From Oscillospiraceae bacterium (lineage in GTDB: Bacteria; Bacillota; Clostridia; Oscillospirales; Ruminococcaceae): a stretch of DNA of 45,362 bases. Made by a program: the position numbers and the translations under genes. Location of the stretch: the NCBI GenBank assembly GCA_017460835.1, contig JAFUAD010000005.1:1-45362 (forward strand). Direction: 5' to 3'. Positions 35,171-44,212 of this stretch are shown here, piece by piece; the first letter of the stretch is position 1; each line of letters opens with the position of its first letter. Below the pieces are notes generated by a model. That model ran no database searches and was not told the DNA's origin. It saw only the letters and a program-made list of their open reading frames with translations.

Positions 35171-36428
35171 GTGCGGCGGGCGCCTGCGGCTTTGGGTTCA
35201 GCTCCGGCATGGAAGCGTTCTGCGTGACGCCGGGGCGCGCATAGCCGTTCGGGTAATGTGTCTGATAGGCATTCGGCGCGGTTCCGGCCGGATTGACCGG
35301 CGGACGGTAGGGCTGCGGGTAACCGGTCTGCGCCGGATAGCCCGGATTCACCGGCGGACGGTAGGGCTGCGGATAACCGGTCTGCGCCGGATAGCCCGGA
35401 TTGACCGGCGGGCGATAGGGCTGCGGGTAGCCGGTCTGCATCGGATAGCCCGGATTCACCGGCTGGCGATAGGGCTGCGGATAGCCGGTCTGCATCGGAT
35501 AGCCCGGATACACCGGCGGGCGATAGGGCTGCGGATAGCCGCCCTGCATCGGATAACCCGGATACACCGGCGGACGGTATGGCTGCGGGTAACCGCCCTG
35601 CATCGGATAGCCGGACATCCGGTAAGCCGGCGCAAACGGATTCCAGACCGGCCGCGGATCGGACACCGGCTTGTCGTTGTGAGACAGGCGGATGATCATA
35701 TAAATCGCGAGAATCGTAATCAGAATCTCAAAGCCGAAGAAGGCGATCAGGTAATCATCATCCTCCATAAAGAGGCAGAAATCGTAGAAGCCGTGCAGGA
35801 GCGTCGGGACAGTCAGCGAAAGCAGCATGTTCCGGCGGGTCGCCTTTCTATCCTGAATATAGTGCGAATATTTGGCTTTTCCGAAGAAGCATCCCATAAA
35901 GACCGCGAAGATCGCGTGGCCGGGAACCGATGTAATCGCGCGCATGACCGCGGTGGACAGGCCGTTCTCCGAACGGAATACATAGAGGATATTCTCGACG
36001 GTCGCAAAGCCCAGCGAGCTTGCGACGGCATAGACGACCGCATCATAGCTGAAATCGAACTCCGGGCATTTCCATGTGCGGAGATAGAGCACCAGGAATT
36101 TTCCGGATTCCTCAACCATCGCAACGCAGAAAAATGCGTTGAGGAACTGATACCAGAACCGCTTGCTCTCAGAAACAAACTCCAGCTTACCGGTCAGTAT
36201 GGATTCGGCGCGCCAGTCGGAGGTAAGGCCGTTCAGAATTGCATTGAAAACGGTTTCGAGGATAATGGCGCTGATGGTCGTCAGGGCGCCGAGCCCCAGG
36301 AGCTGAAGCAGCAGCTTGACCGGCTCCTTTTCTCTTTTGTCCATTTTCCAGACAAAAAACATGACGGCGAGTGCCGGCAGAACGGCAAGCATCAGCAGGA
36401 ACCACGAATCTGTTCCGCTCCCGCCCAT
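35106..36428 (-). CDS. prsW: PrsW-family intramembrane protease with proline-rich tail
   Basis: A 440-residue membrane protein of the PrsW glutamic protease family (CPBP-related), which in Bacillus cleaves an anti-sigma factor. The paired Glu motif [11 protein letters not shown] (about residues 104-114), [22 protein letters not shown] and LLHGFYDF are present among about seven membrane segments (residues 9-240). The C-terminal 190 residues are cytoplasmic-looking: six repeats of an 18-residue [18 protein letters not shown] unit, then a Pro/Ala-rich end. The tail is extra to the family core. AAGGAGATGATAG precedes the ATG. Confidence 0.88.
   Translation of the reverse strand: MGGSGTDSWFLLMLAVLPALAVMFFVWKMDKREKEPVKLLLQLLGLGALTTISAIILETVFNAILNGLTSDWRAESILTGKLEFVSESKRFWYQFLNAFFCVAMVEESGKFLVLYLRTWKCPEFDFSYDAVVYAVASSLGFATVENILYVFRSENGLSTAVMRAITSVPGHAIFAVFMGCFFGKAKYSHYIQDRKATRRNMLLSLTVPTLLHGFYDFCLFMEDDDYLIAFFGFEILITILAIYMIIRLSHNDKPVSDPRPVWNPFAPAYRMSGYPMQGGYPQPYRPPVYPGYPMQGGYPQPYRPPVYPGYPMQTGYPQPYRQPVNPGYPMQTGYPQPYRPPVNPGYPAQTGYPQPYRPPVNPGYPAQTGYPQPYRPPVNPAGTAPNAYQTHYPNGYARPGVTQNASMPELNPKPQAPAAPTAPSASAPENPAPDTLHPDS
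35301..35624 (-). repeat. six 54-nt tandem repeats in the PrsW tail
   Basis: Period 54 nt, starting at 35301, 35355, 35409, 35463, 35517 and 35571. Each unit codes for an 18-residue Tyr/Pro/Gly-rich segment. Small variants (MQG, MQT, AQT) show serial duplication. Confidence 0.9.
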
Positions 36429-36462
36429 TCTATCATCTCCTTTTTTGAGGATTGTTGCTTTT

Positions 36463-36491
36463 ATTATATCATATTATGTCGGAAAACGCAA
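36463..36491 (-). promoter_or_regulatory. promoter of the PrsW gene
   Basis: On the minus strand TTGCGT, a 17-nt spacer and TATAAT, about 34 nt before the ATG. Confidence 0.65.
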
Positions 36492-36527
36492 TGGGAGCAG
36501 AAGAAAAAGTCCGCAGGAGAAAAACTA

Positions 36528-36560
36528 CAAAACAAGCCGCAGACTCCCCATCTGCGGCTT
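36528..36560 (-). terminator. terminator of the queuosine operon
   Basis: On the minus strand AAGCCGCAGA / TCTGCGGCTT with a 7-nt loop, then TGTTTTG, starting 6 nt after the queF stop. Confidence 0.8.
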
Positions 36561-36565
36561 CTGTG

Positions 36566-37060
36566 TTACCGGTTATCGACTGCCTCCGGGTAGAGATCGT
36601 GGTGCGTGAGGCGCTCCCACGCAACCTGCTCCCATTTGGTACCGGGCATCCCGTAATTGCAGTACGGGTCGATGGAAATTCCGCCGCGCGGGAGAAATTT
36701 TCCCCAGACCTCGATATACGCCGGCTCCATCAGCCGAATCAGATCGTTCATGATGATATTCACGCAATCCTCGTGAAAATCGCCGTGATTGCGGAAGCTG
36801 AACAGATACAGCTTCAGCGACTTGCTCTCGACCATCCGCACGCGCGGGACATACGAAATATAGATCGTTGCGAAGTCCGGCTGACCGGTGATCGGGCAGA
36901 GGCTCGTGAACTCCGGGCAGTTGAACTTGACGAAATAATCGCGCCCCGGATGCTTGTTCTCAAAGGTTTCCAGCACGGAGGGGTCGTAGTCCGCCGGATA
37001 TTTCACATGCTGATTGCCGAGAAGGGTCATGCCCTCCTGCTCTTTATTCCGTTCGCTCAT
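36566..37060 (-). CDS. queF: NADPH-dependent preQ0 reductase
   Basis: A 164-residue QueF of the short, YkvM type. It reduces the nitrile of preQ0 (7-cyano-7-deazaguanine) to the amine of preQ1 with two NADPH. The thioimide-forming Cys lies in [13 protein letters not shown], and the QueF signature [12 protein letters not shown] with downstream FHED is present. I chose the ATG at 37060, 8 nt after AAGGA. It follows queC by 16 nt and closes the operon. Confidence 0.96.
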   Translation of the reverse strand: MSERNKEQEGMTLLGNQHVKYPADYDPSVLETFENKHPGRDYFVKFNCPEFTSLCPITGQPDFATIYISYVPRVRMVESKSLKLYLFSFRNHGDFHEDCVNIIMNDLIRLMEPAYIEVWGKFLPRGGISIDPYCNYGMPGTKWEQVAWERLTHHDLYPEAVDNR

Positions 37061-37076
37061 GTTCTTCATCCTTTCT

Positions 37077-37757
37077 TTAGGCAAGCGCCGGGTCTGCAAT
37101 GCCGTTTGCGGCAAATGCTGCGGCGCGGTCACGGCAGGTTCCGCAGAGCCCGCAGGGGCGCTCTCCGCCCTCATAGCAGCTCCATGTCAGATGATACGGC
37201 GCATGCAGCCGCAGCCCCTCCGCGACGACATCGGCCTTTGTCCTGCCGACAAACGGCGCCTCGACCGTGAGCTGCTTTCCGCTCCCGAGCCAGATCGCGC
37301 GGTTGATCGCATCGTTGAAATCCTGACTGCAATCGGGGTAGGCATTGCCCGCTGCATCGTCGGCATGTGCGCCGTAATAGATGACCCCGCAGCCGTTCGA
37401 GAGCGCAAAGCTCGCAGCGGACGACAGAAACAGACCGTTCCGGAAGGGGACATAGGTCGAGACCGGCCTGCCGTCGGTTTCCTGAAGCTGCTCGGCATAG
37501 GATTCCTTCGGAATCTCCGCCGTGCTGCCCTTGAGCAGGGAGCAGTCGGAATCCGCAAAAATCTCAGCAAGATCGAGCATTTGCAGCTTCACGCCGTAAT
37601 GCGCGGCGACCGCCCTTGCTGCCTCGATCTCCTTCGTATGCTTCTGCCCGTAGGACACCGAAAGCGCGAGCACCTCATCTGCGCCGAAGCGCTCAACCGC
37701 GAGCGCCAGACAGGTCGTGCTGTCCAGTCCGCCGCTGAATAATACCAGAGCCTTCAT
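37077..37757 (-). CDS. queC: 7-cyano-7-deazaguanine synthase
   Basis: A 226-residue ATP-dependent enzyme that converts 7-carboxy-7-deazaguanine to preQ0. The PP-loop is FSGGLDSTT at residues 7-15. The zinc site is built from Cys in [15 protein letters not shown] near the C-terminus. Its ATG overlaps the folE stop by 4 nt (ATGA), and queF follows. All steps of preQ1 synthesis are therefore in one operon. Confidence 0.97.
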   Translation of the reverse strand: MKALVLFSGGLDSTTCLALAVERFGADEVLALSVSYGQKHTKEIEAARAVAAHYGVKLQMLDLAEIFADSDCSLLKGSTAEIPKESYAEQLQETDGRPVSTYVPFRNGLFLSSAASFALSNGCGVIYYGAHADDAAGNAYPDCSQDFNDAINRAIWLGSGKQLTVEAPFVGRTKADVVAEGLRLHAPYHLTWSCYEGGERPCGLCGTCRDRAAAFAANGIADPALA

Positions 37758-38323
37758 TTCACACCCTCCGTAATCAGCCTTTGCAGATTTGCGTCATCCA
37801 GAAAGCGGCCGCAGAAGGTCTGTGTGACGGTTCTCGCGGATGCATTGCGGATGCCGCGCGCGGTCATGCAGCTATGCGTTCCGGCGATCACGACGCCGAC
37901 ATCTGGCGTGCCCGCCGCCTCTGAGAGGATCTCGGCGATATCCGACCCGAGCCGCTCCTGAAGCTGGAGCCGCTTTGCCGCCATGTCGCAGATCCGCGCA
38001 ATTTTCGAGAGGCCGATGACCTTGCCGTGCGGCACATATGCCACATGCACGGACATATCGTACATCAGCGCCATGTGGTGCTCGCAGAACGAGAACACCT
38101 CGATATCGCGGACGACCACAGGCCCCGCATTTTGCGGTGCAGAGAATGTCTTGCCGAACATCTCCGCGATCTCATGATTTGTATAATTGATGCCGTCGAA
38201 CACCTCTGCGTACATTCTCGCGACGCGCGCGGGCGTTTCGGCAAGGCCCTCCCGGTCGGGGTTCTCGCCGAGCGCCAGCAGAATCCCGCGAATGTGTTCT
38301 TCGATTGCGTGCTGATCTATCAT
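37754..38323 (-). CDS. folE: GTP cyclohydrolase I
   Basis: A 189-residue GTP cyclohydrolase I giving 7,8-dihydroneopterin triphosphate, the shared precursor of folate and queuosine. Zinc ligands lie in [11 protein letters not shown] and in THSCMTARG. The position inside the que operon, with 4-nt overlaps to its neighbours on both sides, says its main task here is to feed QueD. A folate role as well cannot be excluded. Confidence 0.96.
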   Translation of the reverse strand: MIDQHAIEEHIRGILLALGENPDREGLAETPARVARMYAEVFDGINYTNHEIAEMFGKTFSAPQNAGPVVVRDIEVFSFCEHHMALMYDMSVHVAYVPHGKVIGLSKIARICDMAAKRLQLQERLGSDIAEILSEAAGTPDVGVVIAGTHSCMTARGIRNASARTVTQTFCGRFLDDANLQRLITEGVK

Positions 38324-38835
38324 TTTATCTCTCCGTTCTTCTGATACAACTCCATGTCAATGCATTCCCATTCCCCGACCGGCATTGCGCAGATTCGGCG
38401 CTGATATTCCCGGAATCCGAGTGCCTCATAGCAGCGCTGCGCAGCCGGATTGTTCGCAAATACGCCGAGATCCATCCGCTGTGCATACAGGTTTTCCGCC
38501 GCATAGCGGATGCCGAGCCGGAGCATCTCCCTGCCGGAGCCCTTGCCCCGCTGCGCAGGATCGACGATCACGAACCCGAACCGCACGGTTGTGTCATCAT
38601 CCTCCCGCGGATACCGGATAATGAAATGCCCGAGCACATTGCCCATTTCATCGGCAGCGGTAAACGGGAAGAATCTTCCTGATGCGATCTGCGGTGTGTA
38701 GTTTTCCATGATATCCTCAGCCGTCAGCGGAAATTTGTTGAAGCGATCCGCAGACCACTGATACAGCTCCGTTTCTGTCCGGAGCCAAGTGCAGACGGCC
38801 GCTGCATCCGATGCCTGAAATGCACGTAACTGCAT
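38320..38835 (-). CDS. GNAT-family N-acetyltransferase
   Basis: A 171-residue acetyltransferase-like protein. The acetyl-CoA loop is [13 protein letters not shown] (about residues 102-114), followed by the conserved [14 protein letters not shown]. The substrate is unknown. I use the ATG at 38835, preceded by AGGAG; the ATG at 38856 overlaps the queE stop and lacks a ribosome binding site. It is inserted between queE and folE and overlaps folE by 4 nt, so it is expressed with preQ1 synthesis. Whether it acts in that pathway is not shown. Confidence 0.85.
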   Translation of the reverse strand: MQLRAFQASDAAAVCTWLRTETELYQWSADRFNKFPLTAEDIMENYTPQIASGRFFPFTAADEMGNVLGHFIIRYPREDDDTTVRFGFVIVDPAQRGKGSGREMLRLGIRYAAENLYAQRMDLGVFANNPAAQRCYEALGFREYQRRICAMPVGEWECIDMELYQKNGEIK

Positions 38836-38852
38836 GTCAAATCTCCTCTCTG

Positions 38853-39512
38853 TCATACGCCCCGCGCCTGCGGTTCCCAGATGAATTTGTGAAGCTGCAA
38901 TTGCAGTCTCACGCCGTTTAACCGGCGCTCCTTCATGAATTCCACGATCTCCGCGGGGTCGATCTGCCCGAACACCGGGCTGAAATAGATTTTGCATTTC
39001 CCGATGAGCCGGTATTCCGCGATGATCTCCGCCGCGCGTTCGAGATCGCCCCTGCCCGCGCAGACAAATTTCAGCGTGTCCTGCTCAGTCAGCAGCGGCA
39101 GATTGTCAAGGCACATTTTCTGTTCCATGCCGCTTGCGGGCAGCTTGTAATCCATCGTGAAGGACGGGCGCGGCTGCATCTCCGCGGGCAGCGGCACACT
39201 GCCGTTCGTCTCGATCTCCACGGCAAAGCCCCTCTGCATCAGCGCGGCAATCAGCGCCCGGATGCCGCTTTGCAGCAGCGGTTCCCCGCCGGTCAGCGTG
39301 ATATTGTGAACGCCGGCCTCCTCCGCAAGCTGCACCAGCTCCTCCGCGGTTTTTGCTTCATAGGACGCATCCGGAGCATTTGCCCACTGCGTATCGCACC
39401 ACGAGCAGCGCAGATTGCATCCGGTAAACCGCAGAAAAAGCGCGAGCTCTCCCGCCCGCTGCCCCTCGCCGTTGATGCTGACAAAGGCCTCGGCCAGTCT
39501 GAACCGCTCCAT
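38853..39512 (-). CDS. queE: 7-carboxy-7-deazaguanine synthase (radical SAM)
   Basis: A 219-residue radical SAM enzyme that rearranges 6-carboxytetrahydropterin to 7-carboxy-7-deazaguanine. The cluster-binding motif CNLRCSWC (CX3CX2C) sits at about residue 31, and TLTGGEPLLQ follows. The N-terminus AEAFVSINGEGQRAG is typical. GAGGTG upstream supports the ATG at 39512, one nucleotide after the queD stop; a longer frame would overlap queD. Confidence 0.96.
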   Translation of the reverse strand: MERFRLAEAFVSINGEGQRAGELALFLRFTGCNLRCSWCDTQWANAPDASYEAKTAEELVQLAEEAGVHNITLTGGEPLLQSGIRALIAALMQRGFAVEIETNGSVPLPAEMQPRPSFTMDYKLPASGMEQKMCLDNLPLLTEQDTLKFVCAGRGDLERAAEIIAEYRLIGKCKIYFSPVFGQIDPAEIVEFMKERRLNGVRLQLQLHKFIWEPQARGV

Positions 39513-39513
39513 G

Positions 39514-39933
39514 CTACACCTCATAGGCGGCGCAGTTGTCGGGGGTCTCATAGACCGTCACCCGCTGCACCGGAATCTGCTGCGCGGCAAGGATATCATA
39601 GAATGCCCTTGCGAAATTCTCAGCAGTCGGGCGATAGGACACCGCGATCAGATGAAACTGCTCGGCACGGAGCGCGGCGAGCGTTTCGGGGCGCAGCGAG
39701 CCCTCCTCATAGATCAGCGCATGGTCATATGCATCCGCGAGCGATCGCACCGCAGCCTTGAGGTCGCCGAAATCCATGACCATGCCGCGCTTTTCGCCGT
39801 CCGCTTGCAGGCAGCCGGCCTTCGCCGTGACCTCGATCACCCAGCGGTGGCCGTGCAGATTGGCGCATTTGCCCTTGTAGCCCGCGAGAAAATGTGCGCT
39901 GTCAAAGGCAGCAGAGGTTTTCAGTAGATACAT
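39514..39933 (-). CDS. queD: 6-carboxytetrahydropterin synthase
   Basis: A 139-residue QueD that turns dihydroneopterin triphosphate into 6-carboxytetrahydropterin. The zinc His set is visible in FDSAHFLAG and NLHGHRW, and the catalytic Cys is in GKCANLHGH. It is the first gene of the que operon, behind a leader with a terminator hairpin. A near-SD ACGGAG precedes the ATG. Confidence 0.95.
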   Translation of the reverse strand: MYLLKTSAAFDSAHFLAGYKGKCANLHGHRWVIEVTAKAGCLQADGEKRGMVMDFGDLKAAVRSLADAYDHALIYEEGSLRPETLAALRAEQFHLIAVSYRPTAENFARAFYDILAAQQIPVQRVTVYETPDNCAAYEV

Positions 39934-39977
39934 TGTGTTTCTCCGTTTTCAGTCAGTTTCCGGATTCCGGATCAGAC

Positions 39978-40019
39978 AGAAAAAAAGCCGCTCCCGTCCG
40001 GCAGGGCGAACAGGAGCGG
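39978..40019 (-). terminator. leader terminator ahead of queD
   Basis: On the minus strand CCGCTCCT(GTTCGCC...)GGGAGCGG, a hairpin of 7-8 bp, ends in a T-run of about nine (with one C/T interruption). It lies between the promoter at 40117-40145 and queD, so it must be read through or controlled for the operon to be made. Confidence 0.8.
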
Positions 40020-40044
40020 TCATTTTGCATGCTTCTGATATCAG

Positions 40045-40087
40045 CCCTGGTTTTGTTTTACGACAGGATGGTGCAATCGAACTGTCG
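40045..40087 (-). promoter_or_regulatory. candidate preQ1 riboswitch aptamer
   Basis: Reading on the minus strand, CGACAG pairs with CTGTCG around a 15-nt loop (UUCGAUUGCACCAUC), and an A-rich tail AAAACAAAACCAGGG follows. Stem, loop start UUC...CACC and A-rich tail are the layout of preQ1-I aptamers, and the site sits upstream of a terminator in front of a preQ1 operon. The loop is longer than usual and I could not pair the pseudoknot convincingly, so the class is uncertain. Confidence 0.45.
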
Positions 40088-40116
40088 GCGGAATCCGCAA
40101 TCATATTCTATCTGGC

Positions 40117-40145
40117 AGTATACCATATTCCGCAGGAAAAGTCAA
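40117..40145 (-). promoter_or_regulatory. promoter of the que operon
   Basis: On the minus strand TTGACT, a 17-nt spacer and TATACT, 184 nt before queD. Confidence 0.85.
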
Positions 40146-40157
40146 GCACAATCGCGC

Positions 40158-40203
40158 AAAAAATCCCCGGACAGCAGCCTGCCCGGGGATTTCGTATGCT
40201 GTG
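40158..40203 (-). terminator. terminator of gdhA
   Basis: AAATCCCCGG / CCGGGGATTTTTT on the minus strand, 18 nt after the gdhA stop; it isolates gdhA from the que operon. Confidence 0.9.
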
Positions 40204-40221
40204 AAGCTGTGATGAACCGAA

Positions 40222-41577
40222 TCAGACGCAGCCCTGTGCCTTCATCGCCTCAGCAACCTTCAGGAAGCCTGCGATGTTCGCGCCTGCGACGAGGTCATCG
40301 CCGAGACCGTACTCGTTTGCAGCCTCGATCGAAGCCTTGAAGATATTTGCCATGATGCCCTTCAGCTTTGCATCGACCTCCTCAGCGGTCCAGCTCAGAC
40401 GCTCGCTGTTCTGGGACATTTCCAGACCGGAAACCGCGACGCCGCCTGCATTGACAGCCTTCGACGGAGCAACGATGACGCCTGCTTCCTTCAGCAGTGC
40501 GATCGCCTCGTTGGTGGTCGGCATGTTCGCGACCTCAACATAGTACTTGACGCCGTTTGCGATGATCTTCTTTGCTTCCTCAACGCCGACCTCATTCTGG
40601 GTTGCGCACGGCATCAGAATGTCAGCCTTGACACCCCACGGCTTCTCGCCTGCGAAGAACTTTGCAGACGGGAACTTGTCCGCGTAATCCTGAGCGCGGT
40701 TGCGGCAGGATGCTCTCATTTCGAGCAGGTAATCGACCTTCTCGTCGGTGGAGATGCCCTCCTCGTCGTAGATGTAGCCGTCCGGACCGGAAATGGTGAC
40801 GACCTTGCCGCCGAGCTCGTTGACCTTCTTGATGGTGCCCCATGCAACATTGCCGAAGCCGGAAACTGCAAAGGTCTTGCCCTTGATCTCATCCTTGAAG
40901 TAGTCGAGCATGTTCTGGACATAGTAGACAGCGCCGTAGCCGGTTGCCTCCGGGCGGATCAGGGAGCCGCCGTACGGAATGCCCTTGCCGGTCAGAACGC
41001 CGGTAAACTCGTTCTGGATTCTCTTATACTGGCCGAACAGATAGCCGATCTCTCTGCCGCCGACGCCGATATCGCCTGCCGGAACGTCGAGGTTCGGGCC
41101 GATGTGGCGGTAGAGCTCGGTCATAAAGCTCTGGCAGAAGCGCATAACCTCAGCGTCAGACTTGCCCTGCGGGTCAAAGTCGGAGCCGCCCTTGCCGCCG
41201 CCCATCGGGAGGGAGGTCAGGGAGTTCTTGAAGGTCTGCTCGAAGCCGAGGAACTTGATGATGCCGATGTAAACATTCTTTGCAAAGCGGAGGCCGCCCT
41301 TGTACGGTCCGATCGCGGAGTTGAACTGTACGCGGAAGCCGCGGTTGACCTGCTGCTTGCCGTTGTCATCAATCCACGGAACGCGGAAGATGATCTGGCG
41401 CTCCGGCTCGACCATGCGCTCAATGACGCCTGCTTCGACGAGGTCGGGTCTCTTCTCGACGACCGGCTCCAGGGTGCTCAGAACCTCGGCAACGGTCTGA
41501 AGGAACTCAGGCTCGTTCGGGTTGCGCTTTTCGACCTGCTCATAGACAGACTTCAGGTATGCGTTTTTCAGTTCCAT
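40222..41577 (-). CDS. gdhA: NADP-type glutamate dehydrogenase
   Basis: A 451-residue hexameric-type glutamate dehydrogenase that aminates 2-oxoglutarate with ammonia. The catalytic Lys block is LPMGGGKGGSDFDP, and the nucleotide-binding fold follows with VSGFGNVAWG. Length and the WIDDNGK and NRGFRVQF segments fit the NADP-specific type used for assimilation. AAGGAG supports the ATG at 41577. It has its own promoter and terminator. Confidence 0.96.
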   Translation of the reverse strand: MELKNAYLKSVYEQVEKRNPNEPEFLQTVAEVLSTLEPVVEKRPDLVEAGVIERMVEPERQIIFRVPWIDDNGKQQVNRGFRVQFNSAIGPYKGGLRFAKNVYIGIIKFLGFEQTFKNSLTSLPMGGGKGGSDFDPQGKSDAEVMRFCQSFMTELYRHIGPNLDVPAGDIGVGGREIGYLFGQYKRIQNEFTGVLTGKGIPYGGSLIRPEATGYGAVYYVQNMLDYFKDEIKGKTFAVSGFGNVAWGTIKKVNELGGKVVTISGPDGYIYDEEGISTDEKVDYLLEMRASCRNRAQDYADKFPSAKFFAGEKPWGVKADILMPCATQNEVGVEEAKKIIANGVKYYVEVANMPTTNEAIALLKEAGVIVAPSKAVNAGGVAVSGLEMSQNSERLSWTAEEVDAKLKGIMANIFKASIEAANEYGLGDDLVAGANIAGFLKVAEAMKAQGCV

Positions 41578-41639
41578 AATACAAATCTCCTTACAAAAAT
41601 CTGAGGACTTCCAAAAAAAGGAATCTCGTCCCAAGCTCT

Positions 41640-41668
41640 ATTATACCGCATTTCCCATATAATTGCAA
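41640..41668 (-). promoter_or_regulatory. promoter of gdhA
   Basis: TTGCAA, a 17-nt spacer and TATAAT on the minus strand, about 63 nt before the ATG. Confidence 0.75.
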
Positions 41669-42026
41669 TTGTTTTTTTGTATCCTGTGTATTTTTATGAA
41701 AACTTCGTTTTTTCTGATTTTTAAGTCGGATTATAAAAAATAACTGTCCGATTATATCTAAAAAATAATGAATATTATATGAACACTGACAAAGAAATAA
41801 CGAACAAAACATACGTTTCTGCGTATTTTTGCCGCCCGTTTACTTTTTTCGCCCTGCAAATGTCCGATTATCCGGTGCATATCGCAGCTATGCGGTTTTT
41901 GCGGTGCGGGATTCGGACAGAATTGCTGAATTTGCAAGATAATCACAAAAGAAACGTGAATATTGCTGTTGTTCTCGGCAAAAGCCGTGCTTCGTTATGG
42001 ATACTGCCGAATTTGCCCTGATTGGA
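41669..42026. other. AT-rich gap between divergent gdhA and the phosphofructokinase
   Basis: About 360 nt without a credible gene. It contains two runs of GTCCGATTAT (about 41748 and 41860) plus a reverse-like GTCGGATTAT (about 41724), and a GCATA/TATGC stem near 41876-41892 followed by GGTTTTT. The repeats could be binding sites for a regulator of either gene; nothing more can be supported. Confidence 0.4.
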
Positions 42027-42055
42027 TTGACAAAAGCTGCCGGAATCGGTATACT
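42027..42055 (+). promoter_or_regulatory. promoter of the phosphofructokinase
   Basis: TTGACA, a 17-nt spacer and TATACT, partly overlapping a TATAAT. Confidence 0.85.
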
Positions 42056-42101
42056 ATAATAGAGATGTTACGGAATTGTAATATTTGAAGGGAGAGGCTC
42101 T

Positions 42102-43337
42102 ATGCGATTTGCTGTTGCGCAGTCCGGCGGTCCGACCGCCGCGATCAATGCATCGCTTGCAGGCGTCTATGAAGCGGCAATGGATATCCGGCGAAAGCTG
42201 GCTTCGGAGGGCTCATCGGAGCAGATCGAAATTTTCGGCGTGCTGCACGGTGTGCAGGGGCTCCTGGACGGCAGGCTGATCGACCTGAGCGCGTATCTCT
42301 CTGACCCGATGAAGCTCGCGCTGCTCAAGAAAACCCCCGCAAGTGCGCTCGGCTCCTGCCGGTTCCGGCTCCCCGATCCTGAAAAGGACGATGCCAAGTA
42401 CCGGAAGCTGCTGGAGGTTCTGACCGAGCACCGCATCGACGCGCTGCTCTATATCGGCGGCAACGATTCGATGGATACCGTCGCAAAGCTCAGTGCATGG
42501 CTCACAAAGCAGGGCAGCAGCATCCGCGTCATCGGCGTGCCCAAGACCATCGACAATGACCTCGTCGGAACCGATCATACGCCGGGCTTTGGGTCTGCGG
42601 TCAAATATCTGATGACGACCGTGCAGGAGATCCTGCGGGACTGCTCTGTGTATCAGGCGCAGTCCGTGACGATCGTGGAGATCATGGGGCGCGATGCCGG
42701 CTGGCTGACCGCTTCGACCTGTCTGCTGCGCCGCAACGGCGAGCACTCACCGCATTATATCTATCTGCCGGAGGCAAATTTCACGGTAAAGCAGTTCCTT
42801 TCGGATGTCCGCGAGGCGCTGAAAACGAACCGTTCCGTGGTCTGCGCGGTCTCGGAGGGCGTTTCGCCGCCCGATGCCGACCTGTTCCGCTCCGGTGTCA
42901 ATGACGAATTCGGCCATGCCTATCTTTCCGGCATCGGCAAATATCTCGAAAAGCAGGTCGCGAAGGAGATCGGCTGCAAGGTTCGCTCGATCGAGCTGAA
43001 TATCATGCAGCGCTGCTCGGCACATATCGCATCGTATACCGATCTGCTCGAAGCGGAGCGCTGCGGCATTCATGCCGGCTGGCTGGCGTATTCCGGCATG
43101 ACCGGCGTCATGGTCAGCATGCAGCGCAATGAAAATGCTTATAACTATGAAATCACATACGGGGAATTCCCCGCCGCCGAAACCGCCAATCAGATCCGGA
43201 AATTCCCGGCTGAATGGATCACGCCGGAGGGCAATCAGGTTTCGGACGCTGCCATTCGTTATTATCTGCCGCTGATTCAGGGTGAAGTGTATCCGGATAT
43301 GCACAACGGCATGCCGGTGCATTTTCTCTTTGAATAA
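42102..43337 (+). CDS. pfp: pyrophosphate-type 6-phosphofructokinase
   Basis: A 411-residue phosphofructokinase that phosphorylates fructose 6-phosphate. Two positions decide the phosphate donor: D122 in GGNDS (ATP enzymes have Gly here) and K148 in PKTIDNDL (ATP enzymes have Gly). Both are of the PPi type, so the enzyme is most likely reversible and PPi-dependent, saving ATP during growth on sugars. The QSGGPTAAIN start and MGRDAGWL are typical. The first residue of the motif is N, not the more common D (GGDDS). GGGAGAGG precedes the ATG. Confidence 0.92.
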   Translation: MRFAVAQSGGPTAAINASLAGVYEAAMDIRRKLASEGSSEQIEIFGVLHGVQGLLDGRLIDLSAYLSDPMKLALLKKTPASALGSCRFRLPDPEKDDAKYRKLLEVLTEHRIDALLYIGGNDSMDTVAKLSAWLTKQGSSIRVIGVPKTIDNDLVGTDHTPGFGSAVKYLMTTVQEILRDCSVYQAQSVTIVEIMGRDAGWLTASTCLLRRNGEHSPHYIYLPEANFTVKQFLSDVREALKTNRSVVCAVSEGVSPPDADLFRSGVNDEFGHAYLSGIGKYLEKQVAKEIGCKVRSIELNIMQRCSAHIASYTDLLEAERCGIHAGWLAYSGMTGVMVSMQRNENAYNYEITYGEFPAAETANQIRKFPAEWITPEGNQVSDAAIRYYLPLIQGEVYPDMHNGMPVHFLFE

Positions 43338-43362
43338 TCAACGGTAACCTCTTTCTTCACTG

Positions 43363-43392
43363 CGGACAGTCTTCTGACTGTCCGGTTTTTTT
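43363..43392 (+). terminator. terminator of the phosphofructokinase
   Basis: CGGACAGTC / GACTGTCCG with a 4-nt loop, then GTTTTTTT. Confidence 0.92.
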
Positions 43393-43396
43393 GCAG

Positions 43397-43430
43397 AAAA
43401 ATCCCGCACTCTGATGATACAGCGTGCGGG
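43397..43430 (-). terminator. terminator of the amino-acid ABC operon
   Basis: CCCGCAC / GTGCGGG stem followed on the minus strand by ATTTTT, just past the ATPase stop. Confidence 0.8.
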
Positions 43431-43438
43431 AATTGTGT

Positions 43439-44197
43439 TTACTGTTCGAGCTTTTTGAGGAAGGCTTTGGTGCGCTCGTTGCTCGGGTTGTCGATGACAT
43501 CCTGCGGCTTGCCCTGCTCGACGATCACGCCGCCGTCCATGAACACCACATGCTTTGAGACGCTGCGCGCAAAGTCGATCTCATGCGTGACGATCAGCAT
43601 GGTCATTTTCTCCTGCGCAAGCCCCTTCAGAACCTTCAGAATCTCCGCGGTCAGCTCCGGGTCGAGCGCGGAGGTCGGCTCGTCAAAGAACAGCATCCGC
43701 GGCTTCATCGCCAGCGCGCGGGCAATCGCGACACGCTGCTGCTGCCCGCCGGAGAGCTGATACGGATAGCTGTCCCCCTTGTCAGAGAGTCCCATTTTTT
43801 TCAGCAGAACCTTCGCTTCCGCAAAGACCTCCTCCTTGTCCCGCTTCAGAACATGAATCGGTGCATCCGTAATATTTTTCATCACGGAATAATGCGGAAA
43901 GAGATTGAAATTCTGGAACACCAGCCCGTAGGTGTGCTTGATCTCCTGCAATTCCTTTTTCGGGACGTAAACCGGCTTCCCGTCTATTTCCCTGACCGCC
44001 TCCTTGCCGCAGTAGGTCATGCTGCCGCCGTCGATGGTTTCGAGCATGGACACACAGCGCAGGAAGGTCGATTTGCCGGAGCCGGAGGGTCCCAGGATCG
44101 AAACGACCTCGCCCTCATCCACCGACATACTGATATTTTTGAGCACCTGAAGCTCGCCGAAGCTCTTTTTCAGGTTTTTGACTTCCAGCAGATTCAT
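43439..44197 (-). CDS. polar amino-acid ABC transporter ATPase
   Basis: A 252-residue ATPase of the GlnQ/ArtP group. Walker A is GPSGSGKST (about residues 35-43), the signature is LSGGQQQRVAIARAL, Walker B MLFFDEPTSALDPE, and the H-loop THEIDFA. It powers the permease encoded 15 nt upstream. GGAGGGG lies ahead of the ATG. Substrate is a polar amino acid such as glutamine, arginine or cystine; sequence does not decide. Confidence 0.95.
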   Translation of the reverse strand: MNLLEVKNLKKSFGELQVLKNISMSVDEGEVVSILGPSGSGKSTFLRCVSMLETIDGGSMTYCGKEAVREIDGKPVYVPKKELQEIKHTYGLVFQNFNLFPHYSVMKNITDAPIHVLKRDKEEVFAEAKVLLKKMGLSDKGDSYPYQLSGGQQQRVAIARALAMKPRMLFFDEPTSALDPELTAEILKVLKGLAQEKMTMLIVTHEIDFARSVSKHVVFMDGGVIVEQGKPQDVIDNPSNERTKAFLKKLEQ

Positions 44198-44212
44198 GAT
44201 CCTGTCCCCTCC

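Noticed and set aside
35301-35624. Regular 54-nt repeats, CRISPR-like at first sight
   Set aside because: In frame with PrsW, contiguous, without spacers.
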